A stretch of 64,000 bases of DNA, from contig CM057142.1 of NCBI GenBank assembly GCA_029964075.1, forward strand, positions 33,358,392-33,422,391, written 5' to 3'. Within the stretch, counting starts at the first letter, position 1. The number at the start of each line of letters is the position of its first letter. Source of the DNA: Patiria pectinifera (Eukaryota; Echinodermata; Asteroidea; Valvatida; Asterinidae). A program made the position numbers and the translations under genes. Shown in pieces: positions 11,701 to 26,700 of this stretch. The notes below the pieces were generated by a model, which was not told where the DNA came from, did not search any database, and saw only the letters and a program-made list of their open reading frames with translations.

Positions 11701-14700
11701 TGTTGTCGGGACTCGCAATCGAATCTAGTGAATTAGCCCAACGGACTTTGCGCGGTTGCAGGTCTTGAGTAACGGGGGAAAATTGGCCAACTCTGATCGG
11801 TTAGCTTCTCTCTCCCCAGCGACCTTTTTGAACCTGAAAAAAATTTCCCCACGATAAGAGCTCCAACTGCTCCCGCGGCTGAGGAATCCGTGGAGCAACG
11901 GTGGGAGAAAGTGCACAATGACCCGCACGGGGATCAATTTAATGGCTTGTTGAACTTTCCAGCGGGGGCAAAACTGCATGGGTCAGATCATGTTTATGCA
12001 CAGAAACAGTCAAGCATAAATAAAGGGAACTGCATTCATCTCATTTTGGAGAAAACTGGAATATGTGTACAGTACATGTACATGTATGATGTAAAATAAG
12101 GATACTGATGTACATTAGGCCCAAAAAAAGGAAGAAGTCGGTCTCTGGTCAGCGCGCGCGTCGATTTTAATCATGCGCGTCGATCTTTTTTTTTTCCCAA
12201 AATGTTCCGCGGTAGCTCCAACAGCGCCCTCTGTTTCGGCACCTCCTCAATTTTTTTTTACAAAAGAGCACCAAGGAATGGGAAATTGCAACAAGGCAAA
12301 TGATCGCAAGCACCAAGGCAAATTATGGAGGACATCAATGTACATGAGGACACCAAAAAAGCACAATAGTACCCACCTTGTCTGTACAATCCAAGCTTGA
12401 AGAGAAAAAAAGAAAGAAAAAAAAAGCCGCGTGGCCGCGTCAATTCCGGAACTTTGGTCTGACCAGAGACCGAATATTTTTTTTTTTTGGCCTTATCATC
12501 ACTTTTTAGGGACACAATTATTTGAAAAGCTAAGACATGAACCTGTATGGAATGCAATGTTCAAATTCATTTATTTCCTATTTGTGTTTTTTTACAAATG
12601 TACGTTTTGTTTCCACGCCGACGCTAGAGCCTCACAAAAAAAATTTGGGAACGTGCTGTGCAAGCATGCATTTATACATGCAATGCATGTATAAATACAT
12701 GTACAAGCAGTCATCACATTGTTGTCTTGTGGAAAATCATCCGTGCCCTAGGTCAACATGCCCTTAAATTATTATCAAAAAGACACTACAGAGATAGGCT
12801 TATATTACACGGCAGCGCTGTGCCTTAGCAGGATCATATCATCCTGTGACAGACAAGAGCCATAAGAGGTAGAATATTATATTACACCACACTTAATATG
12901 AAGCTCAGACACCCAGCCTCCATTTGCTCAATCAGTGTTGCATCAATTTTTGCACATGGGGGATTTCGGACATTTCCCCCCTTACCAATTTGTAGCATGC
13001 CTGAGGTGTACACATGTAGGGGTAGTAAGTACCGTACTTGTAGTTTAGGAATGAATGACATTTCAAGAGATTTGTAGGGATCAATTTTCAAGCATGTACA
13101 TGTAGGGTTTGTAATTTGTGCATGCTTGTGTTTTAGTAATCAAAATGCAATTATTGTTACATTGTACTCTTGTGGGAGTGCGCGCAGTGGACTACCTGTA
13201 TATCGATTTTCCCATATGTAAGTTCTGTCTACTTTGTCCGTTGGCAATAATATTTGTGCCTCCCAAATACTACACAGTGATGTACATATACATGTACATG
13301 TGTACATATGTCCATCGCATATTATTCCAGCCATGTGTATCGTGCGCAAATTTTGCAAGCACTTTCTTGAAGATGAACAACTAAGGATCTTGTCAGGATT
13401 GAAAAAAGAAATTGCCACTTGCCTCCATATTGACAGTCTTGAAATGCATGCTGGGAAAACTGCTGATTTCCACTGACAGCAATTATAGGGACTGTTAATG
13501 CTCTTACATTTGAGAGTAACTTTTAAGAACACTGCATATGGGAATTTCAATCGAACATTTTTTGACATTTTTGTCTTCAAAATGAATACAATGTTTACCA
13601 TCAAATAAGCCTGATAAACAGCAAAGGTATAATGATAAATGTATGTGAATAAGGGAATAAATGTGTGCTTTGTTTAGGATTTTCATCAAGAAGACCTTGA
13701 GAGCTAGAGGTGCTGGTAATTATCAGAGCCAGACTACTCAGACTCTAAGAGTGCTTAAAGTGATAAATGACCACCGAAAGACACATATTATTCCAATTCA
13801 AAACAACACTTGGTAAAAAAATCATAATAATTTTTCAAAAAAATCTGATTTGTTCAACTTCATCACTTTCATTTTTTTGAAATCCCTCTCAAAAAATAAT
13901 GGAGTGTTGCTGGCGAGTAAGATGTAAACAACCCTTTTTTATGGATTGCGTAGCGCGTAGCATGTTCTGCGCGATGTGGTGCAGAACGCACCTGGGGCGC
14001 GTGTGTTGAATAGAACTATAAAAATTCCTGACTCACTGGTAGTGCTGTGTGCCTACGTGACGGATGAACGTTCAGCCAATAACCAATAAGGAAGGTAAGA
14101 TTTTTAGGATTTCCTCAAAACAGAAATGGACTTGACATCTAACGTCCTATGCCCTTTTTTAGCTTAAATACTACATGTAGGAACCATCCTCAATCCTCCA
14201 AAATCATCTGTTATTTCTTGAATATGTTCAGCGGAGGGGTGATCACTGCCTCAACCCTTCACAATCCTCCAGCAATCACTGTGGATGGTATCCACTAGAA
14301 ATGTTGGCCTCACATTATGCATGGCTGAACATGCAGGGCACAGCCTACCGGTAAGACTGATCTGATACACCGTGCCCTCTGGAGATGTGTGTGCAATAGG
14401 GAACAAAAGATTGTATACATCTCCACAGGGCAATTTCTATAGATGAATACGTCTCCACAAGGTTTTCATGATAAATGGATTTTACTCAAAAACTAGGAAT
14501 TTCCAAACTATGTTGCAAATGGAAGAGTTTTAAGTAAGATTTTAGGCTTTGCATGGTTGAGTTACTAAATAATGAAAGGTTTGCGGAAACACCACGTGCG
14601 AATAATTTCTCAACTAAGAGAATGGTTCTGAAAAGAACGAGAGGTACATGTATAGGGCCTAAACTCGACGTTTTAGAAAAGAGATATTAAGTCCAAATTT

Positions 14701-17700
14701 CAGCCAAGGAAATTAATTCTGGTGAAAATAAGAGCATTTTTAAACAACACTTTCAAACTTGAAAACGTTAGTACACACAAGAACAAAGGAATGTCTCCAC
14801 AAGGATACAAATTCCAGTATGCGTGTGATGCAATGTGTCCTCCGAAATCAACCGACACTATCTGCCATTATTCAGCCTCAATCCACCAAAATCCACCAAA
14901 ATCCTTTTAAACCGCCTGGTTGATTTTGGAGGATTGAGGAGGGTTAGGATTGAGAGCTGGTTCTGAACCAGTGACCTACATGTGTACATGTACAAACTGC
15001 ACTTGGTTGAACAAAGAAATTGACTGGAGCAGGGTATGAACCTGTAACCTCCGCTACACCGTACTGAAGCTCTTCTGTACAGTGTGCGTGCACATATGTA
15101 CATGTACATACATGTAGATCTTGCAAAATTAAGAAATTCAGAGGAAACTTCGGGAAGTCTTACCTTGCTTTCTTCATCTACAACTCTCAGTCCATCGGAT
15201 GAAACCCACAAGATGGCTCGTACCTTCTTCTTGGTGTTCTGAAAGGAGGCAAAATCATACACATTTAAAAAAAAATTCCCCAAATGAAGAGCTTGGCGCT
15301 TGCCGTTTCTGCTTGGGGTGATCCTTTATGGTTCTCAAGTATATTTTGTTGGCCTGTCAAGTAGGATCGTTTGGTCGTAAATGTGTTTTAATTACCTGTA
15401 GTGAAGTAGGGTCGGTTGGTTGAAAAAAGAAAAAAAATCCTGAGAAAAAAAGCAGTTGCATCTGTATACATGGCTATTTTAAATGATGCTAAGTGCTTAT
15501 TGCCTCTATTTTACATTGAGCTTATCATGAATTGATCACTGGATAAAATTATGAAGACATATTGATTAGCAAGATGTATGGTACTAGTTGACTTAAATAC
15601 CGGGGTACATCTACATGTACCGATACACCAAGCAACTTGTGTGGGCTGTAGTGGCAGTCAAATGTATACTAAAGACACCTAATATGATGAGAGGCAACAT
15701 TCTCTCAATCATCCTCTGGGATTCCAATGGTTGCTACCGGTACGCACCGGTACATGTAGTGAACATCACTGACCATTTTCATGTACATGTACATACATGA
15801 ACATGTATACGCAGTACTTCGCATTAAATTCTGGTTTTCATTTTCAATTGGTTTTCAAATAACACAGACAACACAGCCCGATTGCCTGAATTTTGTACAC
15901 ATTCATTATTTGTTTGTTCTTTTTTGTTTATGGGGTTCCAGGGGCTGTAATACAACAAAGGTTTATTTTTCTTGGATCGGAGCCCAAGGTCCGTCAGAAT
16001 TCAGAACCAAAGACATGAGCACAGAACCTGTGCTATGATCACCATTCTGTGCATACTGGTACTGCACTGGTAAAGAAATTCAGTGCTATCTTCGTACATG
16101 AGCAGGTTAATGGAAATAACAGAAGAAAAACCCAATCAGACTCATCTGTTGGGGAAAAGTACGGTACCGGTAGCTTCTCCATTAATCCTAAGTATCAACA
16201 TGTACAGCGCGTAGTGTGTTCATATTTGATATCAAGACAGCCTAGTTTCTAATGTATTGAAGCACTCCAGTCTTATTTATGAAAGAATTCTTTTCTATTG
16301 GCCACGATTTCACTATTGAAAGGATATTTTTTGAATATTCTATTGAAAATAATGGCCTCGAAAAATGCATTGTTGGGCATTATCAAATAAAATCGTTGTA
16401 CATTGTACACGTACATGTACCGGTATTAAAAAAAAATTGAAGATATATTGCATCCTTGATAGTCATTAGGTCTCTCTCAAAGACGGTCATCTCTGTAGGA
16501 GAACTGCAACTGAGTATTTTACGCACTCAAGCACGCATTGCGCAGAGTTGAAAATGTTCCAAACACGCGCACTTGTTGTTCGAAATGTGTTCGAAATACG
16601 ACGCGGCCGATGCGCGTTATGCAAGCTGACGCTCAAAATGACGATGCACGTGGGTGGTCTGAAGGAACTGACGTCATTTGAACGAGACCTATTCAGTAAA
16701 TTTTGACATGCAAATTCACTTCCAAACCATATTGAGTTATAAACCTCTTAACATTGTATTGCATTGTACGTGTTTCAAAATGTGTTATTTTCTTTCAATT
16801 AAAAAACCTTCCCACTGCCTCGAAAATGTTCAAAGACATTTAATTCATCAAAAACAAAAGTTGAATCCATCGCGGGAATGAAAACACCCATTTTTCTTCA
16901 CGTTGCGTCTCAAGGGAATTACTGGAGGCAAGGGATGGAAATAATTCAATCTAATCTCCTGCTATGTGTGTTGTTTCTACAAACAACCCCCAACTTTAAT
17001 GAGAATTGAGTTGATATTATATTTTTTTTTATTAAAGGTGCACACCATACTTGATTGGTTACTGCCAGTCATGAGTGCACAGGTTTTAAAGGGAATGTAC
17101 AACATTTGCTTTTGCTGTAATTTTCCGAAATAAATGGAAAAACCAAGAAAACCAATCATATTCTTGTAGTCTGATTCCCTGATCCCACTTAAAATGAAAC
17201 GGAGCAATTTATAGACTTGGGGCATTGTAAGATCAGAGAATCAGTCTAGCAGGCTTGTAGTCTTCCCAGGTGTGTAATCAATTGCAAAGAAGATGCAGAC
17301 GAACTAAATATGAAAGACTAGGAGCACTTTTTGAAAAAAAGCCAGTTTTCTCCAACGCTGGTCATGCTGGTCGGCCGACCAGCGTTGGAAAAATACAGTT
17401 TTTCTTAAACATGTCAGCACACCAGGAGCCACAACTTTACAGGACGCTTTAGACTGTCATTCCCTAACAATCCAGTAAGATATTTCGTGATAATTTGATC
17501 ATTTCATTTTTTGATGTTTGCAAATGTTGTATCTTCCCTTTAAGCATGATGACTTTGAGAGCTGTATGCACCTTTAAAAAGATATACTAGAGATGGATCT
17601 ATTTATTGGAATCAAAGGAACCAAGGACCCAAGATGACTGTGTGTTTGTGGATTCAGCCTTGGAACATCTTGGAGGTCCAAAAAGGAAGAATTTTCCCTC

Positions 17701-20700
17701 CCCCTCTTCTTATAGCCGTAGTGCCCCTTGACAACTTTCCGCACCGAACCAACATCATTTTCTAATTCATTACTGCACAATTCTTCCCCACCTCACTGCC
17801 CCTAGGGCTTACTGCATCCGCAATGACGACCGAGTCCAGTAATTTACTAACAGTTGGTTCGGTAGCTTAGAATGTCCATGTACATGTACGGTACCAGTAC
17901 TACTACATGTATACATGATACATGTATCATTCACCCGAAGTGTCTTCTAACAACCTAGACACAATTGAACATGTGTTGAAGTTTGCATAATGATGGATAT
18001 ATTCCTAAATTTAGCTTCTTCTTTTTTAAAGGGAATGTACATTATTTGCTTTTGCTGCAATTTTTAGAAATGGATGGATTTGGGGGGTTAGTACAGTGTA
18101 TGTTATAGCAAAACATTTTATACTGACTTATTTTACGTTTTGGGTCCGTAGATGCTGGAAAATCAAGAAAACAAATCGTGTTTTTGTAGTCTGGTTCCCC
18201 GACCGCACTTAAAATGAAACAGAGCAATTTGTAGTTGTTGGGGAATTGTAAGGTCACTAGGTCAGAGAATCAGTTGTACCCCTTAGAAGATGTGTAATCA
18301 ATTGCTGAGACAATGTGGAATAACTAAATATAAAAAAATAAGAGCAGTATTTGAAGAAAAGTCAGTTTTTCCAGCGCTGATCGGCCGACCAGTGTTGGAA
18401 ATTGATACAAAAATATCACTTTACAACAGGAGCCATTGTTTTACAGGATGCTTCAGACTGCCCTCCCCTGGCAGTCCAGTAAAGTATTTTGTGATAATTT
18501 GGTCATTTATTTTTTTGATGTTTGCAAATGTTGTACATTCCCTTTAAGGTCACACTAAAAAAAGGACCCATTTGAATCTAAAAAATACTGCATGGCATGT
18601 GGTATTAAAAGCGCTGCTAATTAAATTATAATTTGGCTTTTCTGAGAATTTCGGAGTCGCTGGCAACTACGAGTTATAATTTACAGTAGTTGTTGATTTT
18701 CCCACAGCTGCAACAATTTTATGAGGTACTTGTCAGGTGTGAGTATTAAAACCACACAAATTAACTGCCACTGCATCTGTGTAATTTGTTTCTACAGCGT
18801 TCAGTACCAGTACATGTACACTGCAGCTTACTCTTTTCATTGATCAGTTAAAGGGAATACATGTAAACAACATTTGCTTTTGCTGTAATTTTCAGAAATT
18901 GAAAGATTTGGGGGGTTAGTATTATACATGTACACGTATAAAAAATCATGTTCTGTAGTCTGGTTCCCTGACCCTACTAAAGATGACAACAGAGCAATTG
19001 ATAGACGTTGGGGAATTGTAAGGTCAGGGAACCAGTCTAGCTGGCTTGCACCCATTCATACACTGTACATGTACATGTAGGTGTGTAATCGATTGCAAAC
19101 AAAACGCAGACTCACTAAATATGGTAACTTGGGGGCAGTATTTTTTAAAAGCCAGTTTTTTTCCAGCGCTGGTCGGCTGACCAGCATTGGAAGTTGATAC
19201 AAAAAGACAACTTTTTGGGGAAAATGACAGCACACCAGATGCCTTTATTTTACAAAATGCTTTAGACCGTCATTCACTAACAGTCAAGTAAGGTATTTCA
19301 TAATAATTTTATAGTTTTGTTTTTGATGTTGTATCCCTTTAACATACCTCAATTATAGTTTAACCAGTTTGGCTCTCCATAAAGGTATGGTCTCAACAAA
19401 TAATATTTTAGACTATTGCGATACCGTGCAAATTGAGATGGGATACCAACTGCTTGATTAAAGGGAATATACAACATTTGCAAACATCGAAAAACAAAAC
19501 TACCAATTATTTTACGAAATACTTTACTAGGATGTTGGTAAATGACAGTCTAAAGCATCCTGTAAAATTATGGCACCATGTGTGAAGTCATTTTCAAGAA
19601 AAGTGGTATTTTGTATAAATTTCCAACGGTGGTCGGCCGACCACCATTGGAAAAACCTAACTATTTTTCAACTACCGCTCCAAATTTACCAATTTTTTTT
19701 TTGGTCCAAATTTTGTTTGCCTATTGGTTACATGTTCATGAACGGGTGCAGGTCAGCTAAACTGGTTCCCTTACCTTACAATTTTCCGGCATCTATAAAT
19801 GGATCTATTTTATCTTTAGTGGAGTCAGGGAACCAGACTACTTGAACATTTTTGTTTTTCTTGGTTTTTCCAGCATTTTCGAACACAAAACTTCAAACAT
19901 GTCAGTGTAACCCCTCAAATAGTTCATTTCTGAAAATTACAGCAATATTCCCTTTAAATGGTTGCAAAACATTTCATGTTCAAACAAACACGGGCGAGTA
20001 CAATTCTGTTGCTGGCACTGCCTTGAGGTGTATCAGTAGTCATGTTACTCAACGCCTTTTCTTCACACATGGTCTCAAAACAGTAATCATTTCAGAAAGA
20101 GAAATTGGGTCATGCACGCAGGCGAGCCGGATATTCACGTTTAATCAGATTGGTCGGATCCCCAAAGCCGAGTGCTTTTATCACTTTGGCAAATGGCTTT
20201 TCCTCTCTATATGTTTCTTTTCCCAGCTTTGTGTATGTGGAGGGCGGAAAGCGGGAGAGATTTGGTCATGTGGAAGGCAATTTTATCGGTGTGATGCGCC
20301 TATTCATTTATATCCTAGATACATTTAAATGGCACCTTATGGTGTACAAAACAAAAAACTTTCAGATTCTACTACATGTATGTTTTCACTTAGGCTAAAA
20401 AAAAAACAATAGTTCTGCTTCCGATTACATGACATTCGAAAAAGGTAGGTAGGAAGGGATTTTTTTTTTTTACCATTTTTTTTGTGTACGATCATATGAA
20501 GGCGTCTGCGTGTAGTCAAGGGTAAAAGGTATAAAGTGATGGTTTTGGGTGTTCTTTTCTTATTTTTTCAATAAAAAAAATTAGGGTAGGGGCTGTCAAA
20601 ATAGGGTACGTAGGTAGGGAAACCGGAAGCAGAACTATTATTTTTGTTGGCCTTAATACAAGGAAATATGGAACACACGTAAATATCCAATGTCAAACAT

Positions 20701-23700
20701 TTGCTTGAACAATTTTAGCAAAATGCACTCTTTAACATACATGTAGTCATAACGATACTAAAAGTCAAAATGCAGCTTTATTTTTTTTATACGCACAGAT
20801 TTTTTGGAAGTACCCGGTATGTAAGTCGAACAGTAGCAAATACGCATCAAAGAAATGTATACGCTGTTTAAAGTATGAATATGTGCAGTGCTCCTTTTTT
20901 ATAATTTTTTTTATTCTGTTCACTCCCAATTTCAATCAGGAACATCTGAAATTGTAAACTCTAATATTCTTATTTTAACACGAATGTTTAATTTTTTTTG
21001 GAGAAACATGTGCATTCAACTTCTTGTTCTTCATGCCCTCATTTATAGAAGCCAAGCCAGAGTCTAATTCTAAAATTAAAGCCCCAGTGTACAAATTAAT
21101 CACAATAAAGGGAACTTACCGCCCGGAGTTGTTTAGCAGCGTCTTCACAGATGTGCATCCCCCTAGACTCTGTAACCTCAATGGACCCAAGATACTGCAG
21201 GGTGAAAGGAGGGGGAGAAAAGAAGAAAAATATGCAATGAGCGTACAATGACCAAATACTCTACTTTAACCTTAAAGGGAATGTACATCATTGGCTTATG
21301 CTTTAATTTTCAGAAATGAACTATTTGAGGGGTTAGTATAATAGATCAAATTATTGTTACACTGACATGTTTGAAGTTTTGTTTTCAAAAATGCTGGAAA
21401 AACCAAGAAAAACAAAAATGTTCAAGTAGTCTGGTTCCCTGACTCCACTGAAGATGAAATGGATCAATTTACAGATGCCGGAAAATTGTACGCTAAGGGA
21501 ACCAGTCTAGCTGACCTGCACCCATTCATGAACATAAAACCAATTAGCAAACAAAATTTGACTGAAAAAAAATGGTAAATTTGGAGCAGTAGTGAAAAAT
21601 AGTTAGGTTTTTCCTACGGTGGTCGGCCGACCACCATTGGAAATGTAAAAAAAATAAAATTTTCTTGAAAATGACTTCACACCAGGTGCCATAACTTTAC
21701 AGGATGCTTTAGACTGTCATTTACCAACATCCTGTAAGGTATTTCGTAAAAACTTGGTCATTTTATTTTTCGATGTTTGCAAATGTTGTATTGTCCCTTT
21801 AACCCTCCCAAATCCTCCGACATGCTCTTTGCATAATGGAAGATTTTGAGGGGTTGAGGGCCTTTGAAAATCAAGCACTGAAGGATTTTGCAGGGTTGAG
21901 GCAGAACATGATTTTGCCTCTGGAGGATAATAGAGGATCCAGGCCCCAGCTGATGCTGGATGAAATTGGAGGATTAAAACTCTTGCTGGTTTAAAAAAAA
22001 ACCCACAACAACAACAACAATTTTGGAGGATTCAGGATGTTATTTGCTTTATGCATACGTACTTGTGCAAGCATACCTGTACCACTGTTTATTGAACAGC
22101 CAATTATTTTGGGCCTTGGCATTGCCAATCACAATACAGTGGATAACAATGGAGGATTTCAATAAGTTACACAGGCTAATGCAATCATACATACGGGCAT
22201 TGAAATCCAATTGTCAACATGCTAGCAAACCAACTACAGGATTTCGAAGGATCCAGGCAGATGCCTCCATGGACAAAAAAAGTGGATGATATTGACAGAT
22301 TCAGGTGCTACCAGTAGTGTTTTTACATCTTTGGTACTGGAGAATATTGAAGGATACATGTACTTGCTGCTTCTGGCTGTACGAGAGCTTCTAAAGGGAG
22401 TTTATAAGGTAAAATGGAGGGGTTTTGGAAGACTTAATTACTAGTACATTATGTTTAATTCTTAACCCCCGCCCCCTTCTGAACACCTTCTGAAAGTCAG
22501 GACAAAAGTTCTTATAATAAACAAGAAACTGTCTTCAAATCACAAATGGATCTTTCTCATTTACATGTACTCGTACATGTATGTGAGACCAACAGAAGAA
22601 AATTACAGATTTCAGTTAATTCGCTGATTTTAACTTTTTTTCTCAAGTTGCTCGACTTATCACACAACTGGTTCAGAAAAGAACTAACATGCTCTCATGA
22701 ATATCAAAATACACAGTTCTTATGTGATGCAAACAAAATTATCCACCGACATCTTCATTCAAATCTGGCCTCTAACGAAGTGTCTTCAAATATTCATAAT
22801 TTCATCATGGGCTGAAATCAATTATATACACACATTCCTCAGCTGGGGACCTTGGGCACTGAAGGAAAGCAGGGCGGCAAGCAAACACTGCCTGAAAATC
22901 AGTGGCATGGCACGAGCTTTTCGATTCAATTAGCGGCTAATGAACGGGCGAGGAGGGTTGAACCATGAGCCACCTTTCATTATTCAAAATGCGCATCAGT
23001 GGCCGAGGACCTGAGAATCATCAAGGGAAATTGTATTTATTTTGGGAAAGAATGTAGTATCCAGACGCCACTTCAGCAGTTGTGTACAGTCTATGGAGAG
23101 TCTTTCCTAACAAAATTGGAAATATTTCTCAGATTCACGTCTTTTCAACGTTTGTGCAATGACTGACCTTTATTGCGATGATATATAAAGAAAACAGTGG
23201 TGTCATTCTTTCCTTATTTTGACCAAACCAGGTTCATAACAAGTGTATGGATTGGCTAAAGGGTGACGAACAAGCACTGAAATGATTCCATACAGCATAT
23301 AAAAAAAATTAAAAATTGGAATTTTTTTTTGAAATTGTAATTTTAAAGGTTGCTGACTTGCAAAACGAACCACCTTTTTACGCTGCAAATTGAAGGACTC
23401 CATGTCACGGCAGCGGCCACAGCAGTGAACTGGCATAATGCTTTGGAATTATACTGTATATATTAAATCTTAAATTACAAGACGAAATTGAATTTTCGTG
23501 CATTTGAGATGGCGTTGGGGTATGTTATTGGGAAAGACGTGAGGAAAGGAATGGGTGGAGTCAAATAGTGGTAAACGCCTGTACAAAATAGGCCATACAG
23601 GTTTTTTGTTTATACAAAAATGCAATAATTTTATGTGTGATTTTTTTTTTGATCATTATCTCTCAGAATATTGGTCCTGATAAGCAGGATAAAAAGAGCC

Positions 23701-26700
23701 ACGACGACAGAACGTGATGACTGGGACAACTCTGCCATTTTGAAAGTGGCCCAGGGGCGAGTTTGAGTGGAGATGGACAATCTGATTTCGTCGTTAGACT
23801 GCCGCTGGACACCGGAAATTCAATAAAAGCGTGGAGAGATACACGGCACAGATTTGATTGCACGACACGCTCGAGCCAAACATACTCCGAGGCATGTAAA
23901 ATATATTCTTTTTGTGGAGTGACTTGTTAACAACAATGGTACATGTACATGTATGTAAGTGTACGTGTACATGTATACATGTATAGTTGTACATGTACAT
24001 TGTGAAAATCAAACAGGTACGTGACACGTATCTCCCTCCTCCCCCCACAATGCAAGTTCAGGGGAAAAGAATGGCCGTTCCTGTTGCGGTCTATAATGTT
24101 AAAGAGGTTGTGGAATGCTCGACCTTTCCGTAATTTTTCGGTATATGTAGCCTAAGGTGTGATGAAATAAAAACGACTATTGTGTCTGTCATGAAATGAG
24201 TAAGGTACGGTACTTTTGAGAGCTGTTTTCAGATCCTGTTTCGACCCGAACGTGCAATTTGTGTAAAAGTCGTCGTTGGGGGCAGCAAACAAAACATAGT
24301 AAAATCGTGACGTAATAAACAGGACTCGTTTATACTACGCTGCACCGGGAGTCCTGTTTATTACGTCACGATTTACTATGTTTTGTTTGCTGCCCCCAAC
24401 GACGACCTTTACACAAATTGCACGTTCGGGTCGAAACAGGACCTGAAAAACAGCTCTCAAAAGTAACTTTTGTACTCATTTCATGACAGACACAATAGTT
24501 GTTTTTATTTCACCACACCTTAGGCTACATACATGTATACCCGAAAAAGGAGGGAAATGTCTTCGAGCATTCCACAACCTCTTTAACAAAACACATACGT
24601 AAATTATATATGCTTACAATGTAGTCTGTTTGGCCGGGAATTGTGATGGGTTTTTTCTACATGTATTTTAATATATCCATGTACTGGGCTGTGCCCAAAT
24701 GGCAATGCATTTGAATTTCATGGATCACTAAACATGTACAGTGTACTGGATCATTAAAAACAGGTGTAAGTATGTACATGTACGTTCAGCATTATTTACG
24801 GTACCTATCGGTACACATTAGGCTTTTTTATGTTCTTCTTTTAAAGCTATAGTCCATCATTTGCAGCCATCCGAAAAGTAACTGGCGTAATTATCGTTGA
24901 AAAACATACTTGGTTGAAAGATAGTAAAGGAACTAAACTCCCTGTCAAATTATTCTTTCTGGCAAGATGTCATTTTGAAGTAATCAACGAAAGAAGGCCT
25001 TCCCAACGGTGCGTCTTAAGACGCACCGTAGGAAGATTTAAATTAGTAGTTCGTTTTGTTATTCGGCGCAGCGCGCGCAAGCATTGGCACGACGCACAGG
25101 CACGTGTGATTGCTGTAATTCGTCGGATCTGTGCGCGACATCGCGTATAGCTGCAATCGGCTCAGTGAGAACGCGTCTCGGACGCTGAATTCAGGCCCAA
25201 TTCAAAACATGATTCAGCAACTTTTGATTTGAAATTGAGATCCTAGAATGCTGTTTTTCTCGGAATATACAGCTGAAGCTGAGCTGAAACTTCATCAGGT
25301 TAGTTGTTCAGTATCCTTATTTAGATTTTGAGCACTTTTGTTGCTTCAAACGGACAAAATGCACAAATTACAAATGATGGACTACATGTATATCTTTAAC
25401 AAATTTCAAATGAGTCTAGTCAAATAATGCCTTACAGTAGGTTTTGAACTTGTAGTAGTGTGTATACATGTAGTCCAAAGTACAGTACCGTACATGTACC
25501 CGGTACGTGTGCATGTACATTGTACAGTGGTAGCTTTTCTCACGCACACAAAAACGTTTGTAATTGTATTGTTCATCAATACTGAACTGTGGGATCACAA
25601 AACGTTTATTGACACATTAACTACCGATATGCATGTTGGTTATAGGTACCGGGGTACAAGTTAAATGATACACCAACATCTTGAAACGGAAGTGAAACCA
25701 CAAGAAATGGTTTAAGGATTTGTTTAATAATAAAATATTTATAACACCTGAATTTCTTTTACAATGTTCAGGAACTAAAAACTGCATACACATCGGTCCC
25801 GGCGGGTAAGTAAATGATGTTAAACGCTCAATTTACAATGTGGCTTTTTTTTTCTATAACAAAATACATGTACATGTACATGTACATGTAAACGCTCGTA
25901 CCATGCACAGATTCAGCACAGAATGTTAGAATTGGGAGGATCAGTTTCTAAACCATTCTTGTTGGCACATGACCATAAACATGATGAGAATGTGGCCAAT
26001 TTACTGGAATACCTCCGTAAATAAGGCCACTTCACCATGTGTAAAAAAAAAAACAACTTTGTCAAATTTTGATTTTTTTTCATTTAGGCTTAGTTTTTTT
26101 GCCCCCCCAAAATATTCGGTCTCTGGTCAGTTGAGGAGGTGTGGAAATACTCACCCTCTTTATACATGTAGGCTAATCACAAAAAACTGCCTTTTTCAGA
26201 TGTCTAGACACTACATTTTCTTGCATAATGCTGAAATTGCCCTAGGCTTCTAGTTTTTTGCAATGGTCCCAGTATTGTGTCAAAGGAAGAGATGCTGGCA
26301 AAGAAATATTGTGAGGACGGGGTTTTCTGTGCACAACGGGCCGGCATGTGGATCATACACACACGTACATGTACCGGTACATGAAGTCAGAAAATGTAGG
26401 TGGGTGGTATGTCTGACTGTTTTTCAATTACAATTACTGTCAAATGTTCCTGCTGAACATTCTGTCACTCATAAATTATGAGGTTACGACAGGAAAAAAA
26501 CCCCCAGCATTCACACAAAGGCATCCACGCACAAGCAGCATCAACAAGATCAAGCCACAGCTGTCTCGCAGACAGACTGAAGTGAAGACCAAATCCAGGG
26601 AAATGTCAAGGAACTGCCCGCTTTTCCCAAGTGTCTTTTTTTAAGACAACTGGAACTGCCTGACATTTTCAATGTTCTGGGCTAAACTGGTTTAGGAAAA

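Larger units (their letters stand above)
5068..15163. other. 10.1 kb numb intron
   Basis: Between the GLIVDQ exon and the NTKKK exon. It contains A-family, B-family and Harbinger-like repeats listed separately, scattered ACATGTAC/ACCGGTAC motifs, and one repeat-free block at 10540-10830. The remaining AT-rich sequence shows no recognisable gene. Confidence 0.7.
15239..21119. other. 5.9 kb numb intron
   Basis: Between the NTKKK exon and the YLGSIEV exon. It carries four A-family copies and one Harbinger-like element. No mini-exon for the vertebrate PTB insert (FFKGFF) was recognised. The rest is AT-rich with ACATGTAC motifs. Confidence 0.7.

Noticed and set aside
13140..13604. 154-codon minus-strand frame, the longest in this area
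   Set aside because: Composition follows motif repeats (TCTCIC-like strings from ACATGTAC); no domain and no conserved exon borders.
23663..23863. 66-codon minus-strand frame in a GC-richer patch of the numb intron
   Set aside because: Not Numb-like, no flanking splice sites in a fitting phase.
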